Both the position numbers and the translations under genes were made by a program. DNA of 64,000 nt from Mycolicibacterium fallax (GTDB lineage: Bacteria > Actinomycetota > Actinomycetes > Mycobacteriales > Mycobacteriaceae), in NCBI RefSeq assembly GCF_010726955.1, contig NZ_AP022603.1:3968001-4032000 (forward strand), given 5' to 3'. Below, one piece after another: positions 36,059 to 45,743 of the stretch. The first letter of the stretch is position 1. Each line of letters begins with the position of its first letter. The notes under the pieces are model-generated. The model was not told where the DNA came from, made no database searches, and was given only the letters and a program-made list of their open reading frames with translations.

Positions 36059-37005
36059 TGGGACTGTTCGGCGCGGCGGCCCGCCCGGCGATCCTGGCCG
36101 CCGCCCGCTCGGCCCGGCTGCGGCGGGTGTCCGAGCGGCTGCCCGTCACGCGCAAGGTGGTGCACCGGTTCGTTCCCGGCGAGACGGTGGCCGATGCCGT
36201 CAATGCCGTTGCGGCGCTCCGGGAGTCGGGCTGCTACGCGACGGTGGACTTCCTCGGCGAGGACACCGTCGACCCGGCCGCGGCGACGGCGACCGTGCAG
36301 GCCTACCTGCAGCTGCTGGACGCGCTGGCGGCGCGGGGTCCGGCTGGGCCGCGGCCGCTGGAGGTGTCGCTGAAACTGTCCGCGCTGGGGCAGGCGCTGC
36401 CGCGCGACGGCGAGAAGATCGCCCTGGACAACGCCCGGGTGATCTGCGCGCGGGCCGCCGAGGCCGGCGTCTGGGTGACCGTCGACGCCGAGGACCACAC
36501 CACCACCGACTCCACCCTGGGCATCGTCGCGGAGCTGCGGGCCGAGTGGGACTGGGTCGGCACCGTGCTGCAGGCCTACCTCAAGCGCACGCACGCCGAC
36601 TGCCGGCAGCTCGCCGGGACGCGGATCCGGCTGTGCAAGGGCGCCTATGACGAGCCGGAGTCGGTCGCCTACCGGGCCGCCGAGCAGGTGAGCGCCAACT
36701 ACCTGGACTGCCTGCGGGTGCTGATGGCCGGGTCCGGCTACCCGATGGTCGCCTCGCACGATCCGGCGATCATCGCCGCGGTGCCGGGGCTGGCCGCGCA
36801 GTATGGGCGCGGAGCCGACGATTTCGAGTACCAGATGCTCTACGGCATCCGGGGGTCCGAGCAGCTGCGGCTGGTGAACAACGGCGCGCACGTGCGGGTG
36901 TACGTGCCGTTCGGGACGCAGTGGTACGGCTATTTCGTGCGCCGGCTGGCCGAGCGGCCCGCGAACCTGACGTTTTTTCTGCGCGCGCTGGCCGAGCGGG
37001 CCTGA
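36058..37005 (+). CDS. pruB: PruB, proline dehydrogenase (FAD)
   Basis: 315 residues, a monofunctional PutA-type TIM barrel. Typical motifs are VSLKLSALGQ, LCKGAYDEPE, and FEYQMLYGIR with VRVYVPFGTQWYGYFVRRL, which bind proline and FAD. It passes electrons to the respiratory quinone pool and is membrane-associated. Second gene of the pruAB operon. Confidence 0.94.
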   Translation: MGLFGAAARPAILAAARSARLRRVSERLPVTRKVVHRFVPGETVADAVNAVAALRESGCYATVDFLGEDTVDPAAATATVQAYLQLLDALAARGPAGPRPLEVSLKLSALGQALPRDGEKIALDNARVICARAAEAGVWVTVDAEDHTTTDSTLGIVAELRAEWDWVGTVLQAYLKRTHADCRQLAGTRIRLCKGAYDEPESVAYRAAEQVSANYLDCLRVLMAGSGYPMVASHDPAIIAAVPGLAAQYGRGADDFEYQMLYGIRGSEQLRLVNNGAHVRVYVPFGTQWYGYFVRRLAERPANLTFFLRALAERA

Positions 37006-37036
37006 CGGGGGTATTGCGGGGCTTTCCCCTTTTTGC

Positions 37037-37218
37037 CGCGAGCGCTCACCTGTGGACGCAGTTCTGGGCGTGGCGCGTACGCCGTTGCACCCTGGCGCGG
37101 GGCTGCCGAGCCGAGCGCGCACTCTTGGACGCCCCCATCGGTGTGTCCCGTACACAGTTGCGCGCTGGGCGGAAGGGGCGGGCGGAAGGGGGTGGGCGGA
37201 AGGGGGTGGGCGGAAGGG
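37037..37218. repeat. CTCACCTGTG dyad element, copy 3, with G-rich GGGCGGAAGGGGGT repeats
   Basis: GCCGCGAGCGCTCACCTGTGG at 37036-37055 matches the arms of two elements at 49551-49690; here the partner arm (CACAGTTGCG, 37153) is about 100 bp away. From 37168, GGGCGGAAGGGG-type units repeat three to four times. This is the tail between pruB and fadD36. Confidence 0.55.
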
Positions 37219-37259
37219 TGCGTCCGCTAGGGGGCGGGTGCGCGGCAGCGCGGGGCGGG

Positions 37260-37265
37260 TAGCTT
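37260..37265 (+). promoter_or_regulatory. -10 element (TAGCTT) for leaderless fadD36
   Basis: Six nucleotides before GTG 37272, no ribosome-binding site. Confidence 0.45.
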
Positions 37266-37271
37266 CGGGAT

Positions 37272-38696
37272 GTGCTGTTGGCCTCTCTGAACCCGGCTGC
37301 CGTCGCCGCCGGTGCCGATCTGCCCGACGCCGTCACCATCGACGGGACCACCCTGAGCCGAAGCGACCTCGTCGGCGCCGCGACCTCGGTGGCCGAACGC
37401 GTCGCGGGACTATCCCGGGTCGCGGTGCTGGCGACGCCGTCGGTGAGCACGGTGCTGGCGGTGGTGGGCTGCCTGATCGCCGGGGTTCCCGTCGTCCCGG
37501 TGCCCGCCGACGTCGGCGCCACCGAACGCGCCCACATGCTGACCGATTCCGGTGCGGTGGCCTGGCTCGGCGAAGCGCCCGAGCAGCCCGGCGGCCTGCC
37601 GCACATCCCGGTCCGGCTGTACGCGCGGTCGTGGCACCGCTACCGGGAGCCGGACCCGGCTGCGGTGGCGCTGATCATCTACACCTCCGGGACCACCGGC
37701 CTGCCCAAGGGGGTGCCGATGCGGCGCGCCCAGATCGCCGCCGACATCGACGCGCTCGCGGCCGCCTGGGCCTGGACCGCCGACGACGTGCTGGTGCACG
37801 GGCTTCCGCTGTTCCACGTGCACGGATTGGTGCTCGGCCTGCTGGGCTCGCTGCGGATCGGAAACCGGTTCGTGCACACCGGAAAACCGACGCCGCAGGC
37901 CTACGCCGCGGTTGCCGGGACGATGTATTTCGGGGTCCCGACGGTCTGGTCCCGCGTCGCCGCCGACCCGGAATCGGCGGCCGCCCTGCGCAGTGCGCGA
38001 CTGCTGATCTCGGGCAGCGCCGCGCTGCCGACGCCGGTGTTCGACCGGCTGGTGGAACTGACCGGGCACGCGCCGATCGAACGTTACGGCAGTACCGAAT
38101 CGATGATCACGCTGTCCACCCGCGTCGACGGCGAACGCCGTCCCGGCTGGGTCGGACTGCCGCTGGAGGGCGTGTCGACCCGGCTGGTCGACGAGGCCGG
38201 TGCCGCGGTGCCGTGCGACGGGGAGACCATCGGGCTCCTGGAGGTGCGCGGACCGATGGTGTTCGACGGCTACCTCAACCGCCCGGACGCCACCGCCGAG
38301 GCCTTCGACGACGGCTGGTATCGCACCGGCGATGTTGCCGTCATCGACGCCGACGGCATGCACCGCATCGTCGGCCGCGAATCGGTGGACCTGATCAAGA
38401 CCGGCGGGTTCCGGGTCGGCGCGGGGGAGATCGAAACGACGCTGCTCGGGCACCCGGCGGTCGTCGAGGCGGCCGTGGTCGGGGTGCCCGACGACGAGCT
38501 CGGGCAGCGGATCGTCGCCTACGTGGTCGCCGCGAGTGACTCCTCGGTCACCGCCGAGGAGCTGACCGAACTTGTTGCCCAACAGCTTTCGGCGCACAAA
38601 CGCCCGCGGGAGGTGCGGTTCGCCGATGCCCTGCCGCGCAACGCGATGGGCAAGGTCACCAAGAAACAGTTGATCGCCGAGGCGTCTACCGAGTGA
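37272..38696 (+). CDS. fadD36: FadD36, acyl-CoA synthetase
   Basis: 474 residues, an ANL-family adenylating enzyme. P-loop YTSGTTGLPKG near residue 140, YGSTES core motif, YRTGDVAV, and the C-terminal Lys in NAMGKVTKKQ. It activates a carboxylic acid (substrate not determined; probably medium chain or malonate-like) to its CoA ester. Sequence closely follows mycobacterial FadD36. Its final codon and stop are already part of the first unit of the repeat array that follows. Confidence 0.88.
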   Translation: MLLASLNPAAVAAGADLPDAVTIDGTTLSRSDLVGAATSVAERVAGLSRVAVLATPSVSTVLAVVGCLIAGVPVVPVPADVGATERAHMLTDSGAVAWLGEAPEQPGGLPHIPVRLYARSWHRYREPDPAAVALIIYTSGTTGLPKGVPMRRAQIAADIDALAAAWAWTADDVLVHGLPLFHVHGLVLGLLGSLRIGNRFVHTGKPTPQAYAAVAGTMYFGVPTVWSRVAADPESAAALRSARLLISGSAALPTPVFDRLVELTGHAPIERYGSTESMITLSTRVDGERRPGWVGLPLEGVSTRLVDEAGAAVPCDGETIGLLEVRGPMVFDGYLNRPDATAEAFDDGWYRTGDVAVIDADGMHRIVGRESVDLIKTGGFRVGAGEIETTLLGHPAVVEAAVVGVPDDELGQRIVAYVVAASDSSVTAEELTELVAQQLSAHKRPREVRFADALPRNAMGKVTKKQLIAEASTE

Positions 38697-39133
38697 GAAA
38701 CCAGGGACGCTGCTGAGAAGTGTTGGCGACCGGGCTTATCGAGTGGGAACTCAGGGACGTTGGTGAGAAGCGTTGGCGGGCGGGTTCATCGAGTGAGAAA
38801 CCAGGGACGCTGGTGAGAAGTGTTGGCGACCGGGCTTATCGAGTGGGAACTCAGGGACGTTGGTGAGAAGTGTTGGCGGCCGGGTTCATCGAGTGAGAAC
38901 TCAGGGAGCTTAGTGAGAACTGCGGGACGTTAGTGAGAAGTGTGGACGGCGTCGTTCATCGAGTGAGAACTGAGGGACACGTTGTGCGAGTAGACCCCGC
39001 CACAATGTCTCACTCGATGAAATACGCCTACCTGAGTTCTCACCAACGTCCCTGAGTTCTCACCAGCCGCCAAGGTTTCTCATTCGATGACCCCGGCTGC
39101 CGAGAGTTCTCACCAACGTCCGTCAGTTCTCAC
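38690..39133. repeat. Phased GTGAGAA heptamer array, two opposed blocks
   Basis: Forward heptamers (GTGAGAA, sometimes GTGGGAA or CTGAGAA) start at 38693, 38713, 38743, 38763, 38793, 38813, 38843, 38863, 38893, 38913, 38933 and 38963: steps of 20 or 30 bp only. Reverse heptamers (TTCTCAC and variants) start at 39007, 39037, 39057, 39077, 39107 and 39127, again in steps of 30 and 20. Units 38690, 38740, 38790 and 38840 are 50 bp long and alternate A-B-A-B. Degenerate reverse units seem to go on to about 39290. It fills the gap between convergent fadD36 and dapD; no gene is seen in 38697-39309. Confidence 0.9.
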
Positions 39134-39309
39134 TGGATGCCGCCGCGACTTCCCAAGCGATGACGGCGGCCGCCAAGCTTCCCCGGCGATGACGACAGGC
39201 CGCGATGACGACAGGCCGCCACTGCCCCGCCACTGCGCAGGCCGCGATGACGCCCGGCCGCCAGTCCCCGTCGATGACGACGGCCGGGCAACAAAGCCGA
39301 CAGCCCCGC

Positions 39310-40263
39310 TCAGTTGGCGTGCAGGTCCTCGTTCAGCGCGATGCCCTGGCCGTCGCGGGCCACCACCTCGACCGCCCCGGACACCGAATTGCGCCGGAAC
39401 AGCAGGTTGTTCGCGCCGGAGAGCTCGCGCGCCTTGACGGTACGGCCGTCGGCCAGCACCACCTTGGTTCCGGCGGTGACATACAGGCCGGCCTCGATCA
39501 CGCAGTCGTCGCCGAGGGAGATGCCCAGGCCCGCGTTGGCGCCCAGCAGGCAGCGCTTGCCGACCGAGATCACCTCGGAGCCGCCGCCGGAGAGCGTGCC
39601 CATGATCGACGCGCCGCCGCCGATGTCGGAGCCGTCGCCGACCACCACGCCCGCCGAGATCCGGCCCTCCACCATCGAGGTGCCCAGGGTGCCGGCGTTG
39701 AAGTTGACGAAACCCTCGTGCATGACGGTGGTTCCGGTGGCCAGGTGCGCGCCGAGGCGCACCCGGTCGGCGTCGGCGATCCGCACGCCGGCGGGCAGCA
39801 CGTAGTCGACCATCCGGGGAAACTTGTCGACGCCGTAGACGGTGACCTGGCCGCGGCGACGCAACCGGGCGCGCACCGTTTCGAAGCCGTCGACCGGGCA
39901 GGGGCCGTGATTGGTCCACACCACGTTGGTCAGCAGACCGAAGACGCCGTCCATGTTGGCGCCGTGCGGGGCGACCAGGCGATGCGAGAGCAGGTGCAGG
40001 CGCAGGTACACGTCGTGGGCGTCGACGGCCTTGTCGGCCAGATCGGCGATGACCACCTGGACCAGGACGGTCTCGGTGCCGCGGTCGGTGTCGTGGCCGA
40101 CCAGCGACACCAGTTCGGCCGGCGCCTCGGCGGTGGACAGCCGCACCGTGCCGGCCTCCCCGAAAGAGCCCAGCTCCGGCGCAGGGAACCAGGTGTCCAA
40201 TACCGAACCGTCGGCGGCCAGCGTTGCCACCCCGATGCCAAAAGCTCCAGTCACGAGGCCCAA
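39310..40263 (-). CDS. dapD: DapD, tetrahydrodipicolinate N-succinyltransferase
   Basis: 317 residues from a TTG at 40263; GTG 40254 sits right behind a -10 and may be the real start (314 residues). It succinylates tetrahydrodipicolinate, the entry to the succinylase route to DAP and lysine. It has an N-terminal helical domain (~1-105), then a left-handed beta-helix of hexapeptide repeats ([20 protein letters not shown]) and the [10 protein letters not shown]-terminus typical of actinobacterial DapD. It forms trimers. Divergent from dapE. Confidence 0.93.
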   Translation of the reverse strand: MGLVTGAFGIGVATLAADGSVLDTWFPAPELGSFGEAGTVRLSTAEAPAELVSLVGHDTDRGTETVLVQVVIADLADKAVDAHDVYLRLHLLSHRLVAPHGANMDGVFGLLTNVVWTNHGPCPVDGFETVRARLRRRGQVTVYGVDKFPRMVDYVLPAGVRIADADRVRLGAHLATGTTVMHEGFVNFNAGTLGTSMVEGRISAGVVVGDGSDIGGGASIMGTLSGGGSEVISVGKRCLLGANAGLGISLGDDCVIEAGLYVTAGTKVVLADGRTVKARELSGANNLLFRRNSVSGAVEVVARDGQGIALNEDLHAN

Positions 40264-40268
40264 GGCTA
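40263..40268 (-). promoter_or_regulatory. -10 element (TAGCCT) for dapD
   Basis: Eight nucleotides before GTG 40254. It overlaps the TTG at 40263, which argues for the GTG start. Confidence 0.4.
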
Positions 40269-40358
40269 GCCGATCCGGACGAGGTCACGGCCGCGCACCG
40301 GCGCGACGGGGGAGCAGCCCGAGTGGGGGATCGGCTCCGCGGCGGCGGGCCGCGACAC

Positions 40359-40364
40359 TAGCCT
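40359..40364 (+). promoter_or_regulatory. -10 element (TAGCCT) for leaderless dapE
   Basis: Seven nucleotides before GTG 40372, no ribosome-binding site. Confidence 0.45.
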
Positions 40365-40371
40365 GATTCCT

Positions 40372-41445
40372 GTGCTGGACCTACACGCCGATCCCATCGA
40401 CCTGACCGCCGCGCTGGTCGACATCCGCAGCGAATCCCGCGACGAGAAGCAGCTGGCCGACGCGGTCGAGGCGGCGCTGCGCGCCCAGACCCGCGGCTTC
40501 GAGGTCATCCGCAACGGCGACGCGGTGCTGGCCCGCACCAACCACGGCCACCGCAGCCGGGTGCTGCTGGCCGGGCACCTCGACACCGTCCCGATCGCCG
40601 ACAACCTGCCCAGCCGCCGCGACGACGAGTTCCTGTGGGGCTGCGGCACCTCCGACATGAAGGCCGGCGACGCGGTGTTCCTGCACCTGGCCGCCACCAT
40701 CGCCGAGCCCGCCCACGACCTGACCCTGGTGTTCTACGACTGCGAGGAGATCGAGGCCAGCGCCAACGGCCTGGGCCGGATCGAACGCGAGCTGCCGGAC
40801 TGGCTGCGGGCCGACGTCGCGATCCTCGGCGAGCCGACCGGCGGCTACATCGAGGCCGGCTGCCAGGGCACGCTGCGGGTCGTCGTCGCGGCCGCCGGTA
40901 CCCGCGCGCACAGCGCCCGATCCTGGATGGGCGACAACGCCATCCACCGGCTGGCCCCGGTGCTGGACCGGCTGGCGCAGTATTCGGCCCGCGAGGTCGA
41001 CATCGACGGCTGCGTGTACCGCGAGGGCCTGTCGGCGGTGCGGATCGACGGCGGGGTGGCCGGCAACGTCATCCCGGACGCGGCCGCGGTCACCGTCAAC
41101 TTCCGGTTCGCCCCGGACCGCTCCCCGGAGCAGGCGCTGGCGCACGTCACCGAGGTGTTCGACGGCCTGGACGTCACGATCGAGCTCACCGACTCGGCCG
41201 CCGGCGCGCTGCCCGGGCTGTCCCAGCCGGCCGCCGCGGCCCTGGTCGAGGCCGCCGGCGGCGCGGTGCGCGCCAAGTACGGCTGGACCGACGTGGCCCG
41301 GTTCGCCGCCCTGGGCATCCCCGCGGTCAACTTCGGTCCCGGCGACCCGAACCTCGCGCACCGCCGCGACGAGCGGGTGGAGCTGGCGCTGATCACCGAC
41401 GGCACCGCGATGCTGCGCAGCTACCTGACCGGCGGCCCGGCGTGA
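40372..41445 (+). CDS. dapE: DapE, succinyl-diaminopimelate desuccinylase
   Basis: 357 residues, M20 family di-zinc hydrolase. Metal and catalytic residues: His and Asp in [10 protein letters not shown], the bridging Asp in [10 protein letters not shown], Glu-Glu in YDCEEIEAS, and a C-terminal His in LAHRRDER. The dimerisation lid lies at ~175-285. It releases LL-DAP. Its stop overlaps the start of the LOG-type gene (GTGA). Confidence 0.92.
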   Translation: MLDLHADPIDLTAALVDIRSESRDEKQLADAVEAALRAQTRGFEVIRNGDAVLARTNHGHRSRVLLAGHLDTVPIADNLPSRRDDEFLWGCGTSDMKAGDAVFLHLAATIAEPAHDLTLVFYDCEEIEASANGLGRIERELPDWLRADVAILGEPTGGYIEAGCQGTLRVVVAAAGTRAHSARSWMGDNAIHRLAPVLDRLAQYSAREVDIDGCVYREGLSAVRIDGGVAGNVIPDAAAVTVNFRFAPDRSPEQALAHVTEVFDGLDVTIELTDSAAGALPGLSQPAAAALVEAAGGAVRAKYGWTDVARFAALGIPAVNFGPGDPNLAHRRDERVELALITDGTAMLRSYLTGGPA

Positions 41446-41999
41446 GCAGGCCGTGGGCGGTCTGCGTGTACTGCGCCTCCGGGCCCGGCGACCCCGAGCT
41501 GCTGGCGCTGGCCGACGCCGTCGGCCGCGCCATCGCCGAGCGCGGCTGGTCGGTGATCTCCGGCGGCGGCTCGGTCTCGGCGATGGGCGCGCTGGCCGAC
41601 GGTGCCCGGGCCCGCGGCGGGCACACCGTCGGCGTCATCCCCAAGGCGCTGCTGCACCGCGAGGTCGCCGACGTTCACGCCGACGAACTGCTGGTCACCG
41701 ACACCATGCGGCAGCGCAAGCAGATCATGGAGGACCGCGCCGACGCGTTCCTCGCGCTGCCCGGCGGGATCGGCACCCTGGAGGAACTTTTCGAGGCCTG
41801 GACCGCCGGATTCCTCGGCATGCACGACAAACCCGTCGTCATCCTGGATCCGGGCGGGCACTACGACGGCCTGATGAGCTGGCTGCAGGGCCTGGTCGGT
41901 ACCGGCTACGTCGCCCAGTCCGCGATCGACGCGTTGCCGGTGGTCCGCGACCTGGAACTGGCGCTGCAGCTGTGCGCCCCGCCGCCGGCCGCGCACTGA
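41442..41999 (+). CDS. LOG-family phosphoribohydrolase (Rv1205-type)
   Basis: 185 residues, GTG start within the dapE stop. A Rossmann-like fold with [13 protein letters not shown], the PGGxGTxxE motif of LOG enzymes that split cytokinin-riboside monophosphates to free cytokinin and ribose 5-phosphate, and the upstream MRQRKQIM motif. In M. tuberculosis the Rv1205 protein has this activity, and its product builds up in proteasome mutants. Length is normal. Confidence 0.88.
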   Translation: MSRPWAVCVYCASGPGDPELLALADAVGRAIAERGWSVISGGGSVSAMGALADGARARGGHTVGVIPKALLHREVADVHADELLVTDTMRQRKQIMEDRADAFLALPGGIGTLEELFEAWTAGFLGMHDKPVVILDPGGHYDGLMSWLQGLVGTGYVAQSAIDALPVVRDLELALQLCAPPPAAH

Positions 42000-42028
42000 C
42001 CGCTCCCGCGGGTTACCGGCGGGTTGGC

Positions 42029-42034
42029 TATCCT
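42029..42034 (+). promoter_or_regulatory. -10 element (TATCCT) for leaderless fadD6
   Basis: Seven nucleotides before the ATG at 42042. Confidence 0.45.
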
Positions 42035-42041
42035 GGCGCGC

Positions 42042-43823
42042 ATGTCAGCGTCTGATTCCCGCGCCAGTGTCGGCGTCCTCGACCTCGTGCGCCAACTGCC
42101 CAGCTTGGCCGCCGATCTGCCCGCCATCGTGCGCGGCGTCAGCACCGGAATCCTGGTCACCCCGACCTCGAAGACCTCGATCGGCAAGGTGTTCGAGGAC
42201 CGCACCCGCAAATACGGCGACCGGGTGTTCCTGAAGTTCGGCGACCAGCAGTTCAGCTACGCCGAGGCCAACGCCGCGGCCAACCGGTACGCCTCGGTGC
42301 TCGCCGAGCGCGGCGTCGGCCACGGCGATGTCGTCGGCCTGCTGCTGCGCAACACCCCGCAGACCATCTTCGCGATGCTCGGCGTGGTCAAGTGCGGCGC
42401 GGTCGCCGGGATGCTCAACTTTCACCAGCGCGGCGACGTGCTGGCGCACAGCATCGGGCTGCTCAACGCGACGGTGCTGATCTCCGAGGCCGACCTCGTC
42501 GAGCACATCACCGAGTGCGGCGTCGACCTGCCCGACGGCGTCGTCGTCACCGTCGAGGAGTTCGACAAGCTGGCCGAGGGTCGCCCGGTCGGCAACCCGG
42601 CGTCGACCCAGGCCGTGCTGGCCAAGGACCCGGCGTTCTACATCTTCACCTCCGGCACCACCGGCAACCCGAAGGCGTCGGTGATGACGCATTCCCGCTG
42701 GCTCAAGGCGCTGGCCGGGTTTGGTGGGCTGGGCCTGCGGATGCGCGGCGACGACGTGCTGTACTCCTGCCTGCCGCTGTACCACAACAATGCGCTGACC
42801 GTCGGCATCGCCTCGGTGCTGAACTCCGGTTCGGCGCTGGCGCTGGGGGAGAAGTTCTCCGCGACCCGATTCTGGGACGACGTCATCCGGTACCGCGCGA
42901 CGGCGTTCCTCTACATCGGCGAACTGTGCCGCTACCTGGTCAACCAGCCGGCCAAGCCGACCGACCGCGCGCACAACGTCCGGCTGATCGCCGGCAACGG
43001 GCTGCGCCCGGAGCTGTGGGACGAGTTCACCGAACGGTTCGGCATCGAGCGGGTCTGCGAGTTCTACGCCGCCAGCGAGGGCAACGCCGCGTTCATCAAC
43101 GTGTTCAACGTCGACAAGTCCACCGGGTTCAGCTGGTTCCCGCTGTCCTATGTGGAGTACGACGTGGAGACCGGCGACCCGGTCCGCGACGCGGCGGGCC
43201 GGCTGCGCCGGGTGCCGGCCGGCGAGCCGGGCCTGCTGATCACCCCGGTCAACCGGCTCTCGCCGTTCGACGGCTACACCGACCCGGCGGCCAGCGAGAA
43301 GAAGCTGATCCGCAACGCGTTCAAGGACGGCGACGTCTGGTTCAACACCGGCGACGTGATGCGGCCGCAGGGCATGGGCCACGCCGCGTTCGGCGACCGG
43401 CTCGGCGACACCTTCCGCTGGAAGGGCGAGAACGTGGCGACCACCGAGGTGGAGGCCGCGCTGACCGCCGACCCGCAGGTCGAGGAGTGCACGGTGTTCG
43501 GTGTGGAGGTGCCCAACACCGGCGGGCGCGCCGGGATGGCCGCGATCAAGCTGCGCGGCGGGGAGAGCTTCGACGGCATCGAGCTGTCGGAGACGCTGTA
43601 CGCCAAGTTGCCCAACTACGCGATCCCGCTGTTCATCCGGGTGGTGGACTCCCTGGAGCACACCACCACCTTCAAGAGCCGCAAGGTCGACCTGCGCGAG
43701 GAGGCCTACGGCCCGCAGGTCACCGACCCGCTGTTCGTGCTGGGTGGGCGCCGCGAGGGTTTCGTGCCGTTCCACGACGCCTACCCCGGCGAGGTCGCGG
43801 CGGGCGTCAGCCCGAAGCCGTAG
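42042..43823 (+). CDS. fadD6: FadD6, FATP-type very-long-chain acyl-CoA synthetase
   Basis: 593 residues. Adenylation motif FTSGTTGNPKASV near residue 200, WFNTGDV, and the C-terminal TFKSRKVDLR. Length and the N-terminal hydrophobic stretch are like fatty-acid transport protein (FATP/FadD6) acyl-CoA synthetases, which couple uptake and activation of long-chain fatty acids at the membrane. The gene lies between the LOG-type gene and folP2 as in M. tuberculosis. The start is set by the -10 upstream. Confidence 0.9.
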   Translation: MSASDSRASVGVLDLVRQLPSLAADLPAIVRGVSTGILVTPTSKTSIGKVFEDRTRKYGDRVFLKFGDQQFSYAEANAAANRYASVLAERGVGHGDVVGLLLRNTPQTIFAMLGVVKCGAVAGMLNFHQRGDVLAHSIGLLNATVLISEADLVEHITECGVDLPDGVVVTVEEFDKLAEGRPVGNPASTQAVLAKDPAFYIFTSGTTGNPKASVMTHSRWLKALAGFGGLGLRMRGDDVLYSCLPLYHNNALTVGIASVLNSGSALALGEKFSATRFWDDVIRYRATAFLYIGELCRYLVNQPAKPTDRAHNVRLIAGNGLRPELWDEFTERFGIERVCEFYAASEGNAAFINVFNVDKSTGFSWFPLSYVEYDVETGDPVRDAAGRLRRVPAGEPGLLITPVNRLSPFDGYTDPAASEKKLIRNAFKDGDVWFNTGDVMRPQGMGHAAFGDRLGDTFRWKGENVATTEVEAALTADPQVEECTVFGVEVPNTGGRAGMAAIKLRGGESFDGIELSETLYAKLPNYAIPLFIRVVDSLEHTTTFKSRKVDLREEAYGPQVTDPLFVLGGRREGFVPFHDAYPGEVAAGVSPKP

Positions 43824-43834
43824 CGGCCGTCTCG

Positions 43835-43840
43835 TAGCCT
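43835..43840 (+). promoter_or_regulatory. -10 element (TAGCCT) for leaderless folP2
   Basis: Seven nucleotides before GTG 43848; the promoter lies in the 24-bp gap after fadD6. Confidence 0.45.
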
Positions 43841-43847
43841 GGTAGCC

Positions 43848-44735
43848 GTGACAGCACCGGTGCGCGCGACCTTCCTGGGTAAGCCGGTCGCCGGCGACCG
43901 GGCGCTGATCATGGCGATCGTCAACCGCACCCCGGACTCGTTTTTCGACCGCGGCGCCACCTTCACCGACGAGGCCGCCAAGCAGGCCACCCACCGCGCG
44001 ATCGAGCAGGGCGCCGACGTCATCGACGTCGGCGGGGTGAAGGCCGGGCCGGGGCAGGTGGTCGGGCCCGCCGAGGAGATCGCCCGGGTGGTGCCGTTCA
44101 TCGAGTGGCTGCGGGCGCGCTACCCGGAGCAGCTGATCAGCGTGGACACCTGGCGCGCCGAGGTTGCCACGCTGGCCTGCGCGGCCGGCGCCGACCTGAT
44201 CAACGACACCTGGGCCGGGGCCGATCCGGGCCTGCCGGAGGTGGCCGCCGAGTTCGGCGCCGGGCTGGTCTGCTCGCACACCGGGCACGCCATCCCGCGG
44301 ACCCGGCCGTTCCGGGTCAACTACGGGATCACCGAGACCGGGGTGCTCGACGACGTGATCGCCGCGGTCACCGGCGCGGCGGAAAAGGCCGTCGCCGCCG
44401 GGGTGCGCCGGGACGCCATCCTGATCGACCCGACCCACGATTTCGGCAAGAACACCCACCACGGGCTCGCTCTGTTGCGGGGCGTGAAAGATCTTGTTAA
44501 CACCGGATGGCCGGTGCTGATGGCGCTGAGCAACAAGGACTTCGTCGGGGAGACTCTGGGGGTGGACGTCACCGAACGCCTGGAGGGCACGCTGGCCGCG
44601 ACGGCGCTGGCCGCCGCCGACGGCGCCCGGATGTTCCGGGTGCACCAGGTCGACCCGACCCGCCGGGTGCTGGAAATGGTCGCCTCGATCCGGGGCCTGC
44701 GCGCCCCGGCCCGCGCGGTCCGGGGGCTGGCATGA
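43848..44735 (+). CDS. folP2: FolP2, dihydropteroate synthase homologue
   Basis: 295 residues, TIM barrel of the pterin-binding family: IMAIVNRTPDSF, ADVIDVGGVKAGPG, ADLINDTWAG, ILIDPTHDFGKN. Mycobacterial FolP2 is reported to lack normal dihydropteroate synthase activity, unlike FolP1, so its reaction is open. It overlaps gpgS by ATGA, which hints at a link with the methylglucose lipopolysaccharide pathway. Confidence 0.88.
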   Translation: MTAPVRATFLGKPVAGDRALIMAIVNRTPDSFFDRGATFTDEAAKQATHRAIEQGADVIDVGGVKAGPGQVVGPAEEIARVVPFIEWLRARYPEQLISVDTWRAEVATLACAAGADLINDTWAGADPGLPEVAAEFGAGLVCSHTGHAIPRTRPFRVNYGITETGVLDDVIAAVTGAAEKAVAAGVRRDAILIDPTHDFGKNTHHGLALLRGVKDLVNTGWPVLMALSNKDFVGETLGVDVTERLEGTLAATALAAADGARMFRVHQVDPTRRVLEMVASIRGLRAPARAVRGLA

Positions 44736-45685
44736 CCACCACCCCCGCCCCCGACCGGTTCCACCTCGACGACGCCGCGCAGCGCTGGATGACCACGCAC
44801 AGCTGGAACCGGCCGACCTGGACCGTCGCGGAGCTGACCGAGGCCAAGGCCGCCGCCGGCCAGACGGTGTCGGTGGTGCTGCCGGCGCTGGACGAGGAGG
44901 ACACCGTCGGCGCGGTGGTGGACAGCATCGCGCCGATGCTCGGCGGCCTGGTCGACGAGCTGATCGTGCTGGACTCCGGCTCCACCGACGACACCGGGAT
45001 CCGGGCGGTCGCCGCGGGCGCGCGGGTGATCAGCCGGGAGCAGGCGCTGCCGGAGCTCGCGCCGCAGCCGGGCAAGGGCGAGGTGCTGTGGCGGTCGCTG
45101 GCCGCGACGACCGGGGACCTGATCGTGTTCGTCGACGCCGACCTGATCGACCCGGACCCGATGTTCGTGCCGCGACTGCTCGGGCCGCTGCTCACCGGCG
45201 CCGGGATTTCGCTGGTCAAGGGCTATTACCGGCGGCCGCTGAAGATCAGCGGCAGCGAGGACGCGTCCGGCGGCGGCCGGGTCACCGAGCTGGTCGCGCG
45301 GCCGCTGCTGACCGCGCTGCGCCCCGAGCTGGGGCTGCTGCTGCAGCCGCTGGGCGGGGAGTACGCCGGGACCCGGGAACTGCTGACCGCGCTGCGGTTC
45401 GCGCCCGGCTACGGGGTGGAGATCGGGCTGCTGATCGACGCCTACGACCGGCTGGGGCTCAACGCGATCGCGCAGGTCAACCTCGGGGTGCGGGCGCACC
45501 GCAACCGGCCGCTGACCGAGCTGGGCGCGATGAGTCGGCAGGTCATCGCGACGCTGCTGTCGCGCTGCGGCGTCGCCGATTCCGGGATCGGGCTGACCCA
45601 GTTCTTTGCCGACGGCGACTCGTTCACCCCGCGGACCACCGAGGTGTCGCTGGCCGACCGGCCGCCGATGAACACGCTGCGCTGA
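44732..45685 (+). CDS. gpgS: GpgS, glucosyl-3-phosphoglycerate synthase
   Basis: 317 residues, GT81 glycosyltransferase. It starts methylglucose lipopolysaccharide synthesis by moving glucose from NDP-glucose to 3-phosphoglycerate. LPALDEEDTVG and DSGSTDDTG form the nucleotide-binding part, FVDADLID is the metal-binding DxD, and GYYRRPL precedes the acceptor site. Length and order match the M. tuberculosis enzyme (Rv1208). Confidence 0.93.
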   Translation: MTTTPAPDRFHLDDAAQRWMTTHSWNRPTWTVAELTEAKAAAGQTVSVVLPALDEEDTVGAVVDSIAPMLGGLVDELIVLDSGSTDDTGIRAVAAGARVISREQALPELAPQPGKGEVLWRSLAATTGDLIVFVDADLIDPDPMFVPRLLGPLLTGAGISLVKGYYRRPLKISGSEDASGGGRVTELVARPLLTALRPELGLLLQPLGGEYAGTRELLTALRFAPGYGVEIGLLIDAYDRLGLNAIAQVNLGVRAHRNRPLTELGAMSRQVIATLLSRCGVADSGIGLTQFFADGDSFTPRTTEVSLADRPPMNTLR

Positions 45686-45743
45686 GGCCGGTTTGCCGGC
45701 CGGGCCGGTGGGCGTTGTCGGCGGCATCGGGCAGGATGACGGG

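Noticed and set aside
38690-39133. CRISPR array
   Set aside because: Units are nearly identical over their whole 50 bp, there are no unique spacers, the orientation flips half way, and no cas gene is near.
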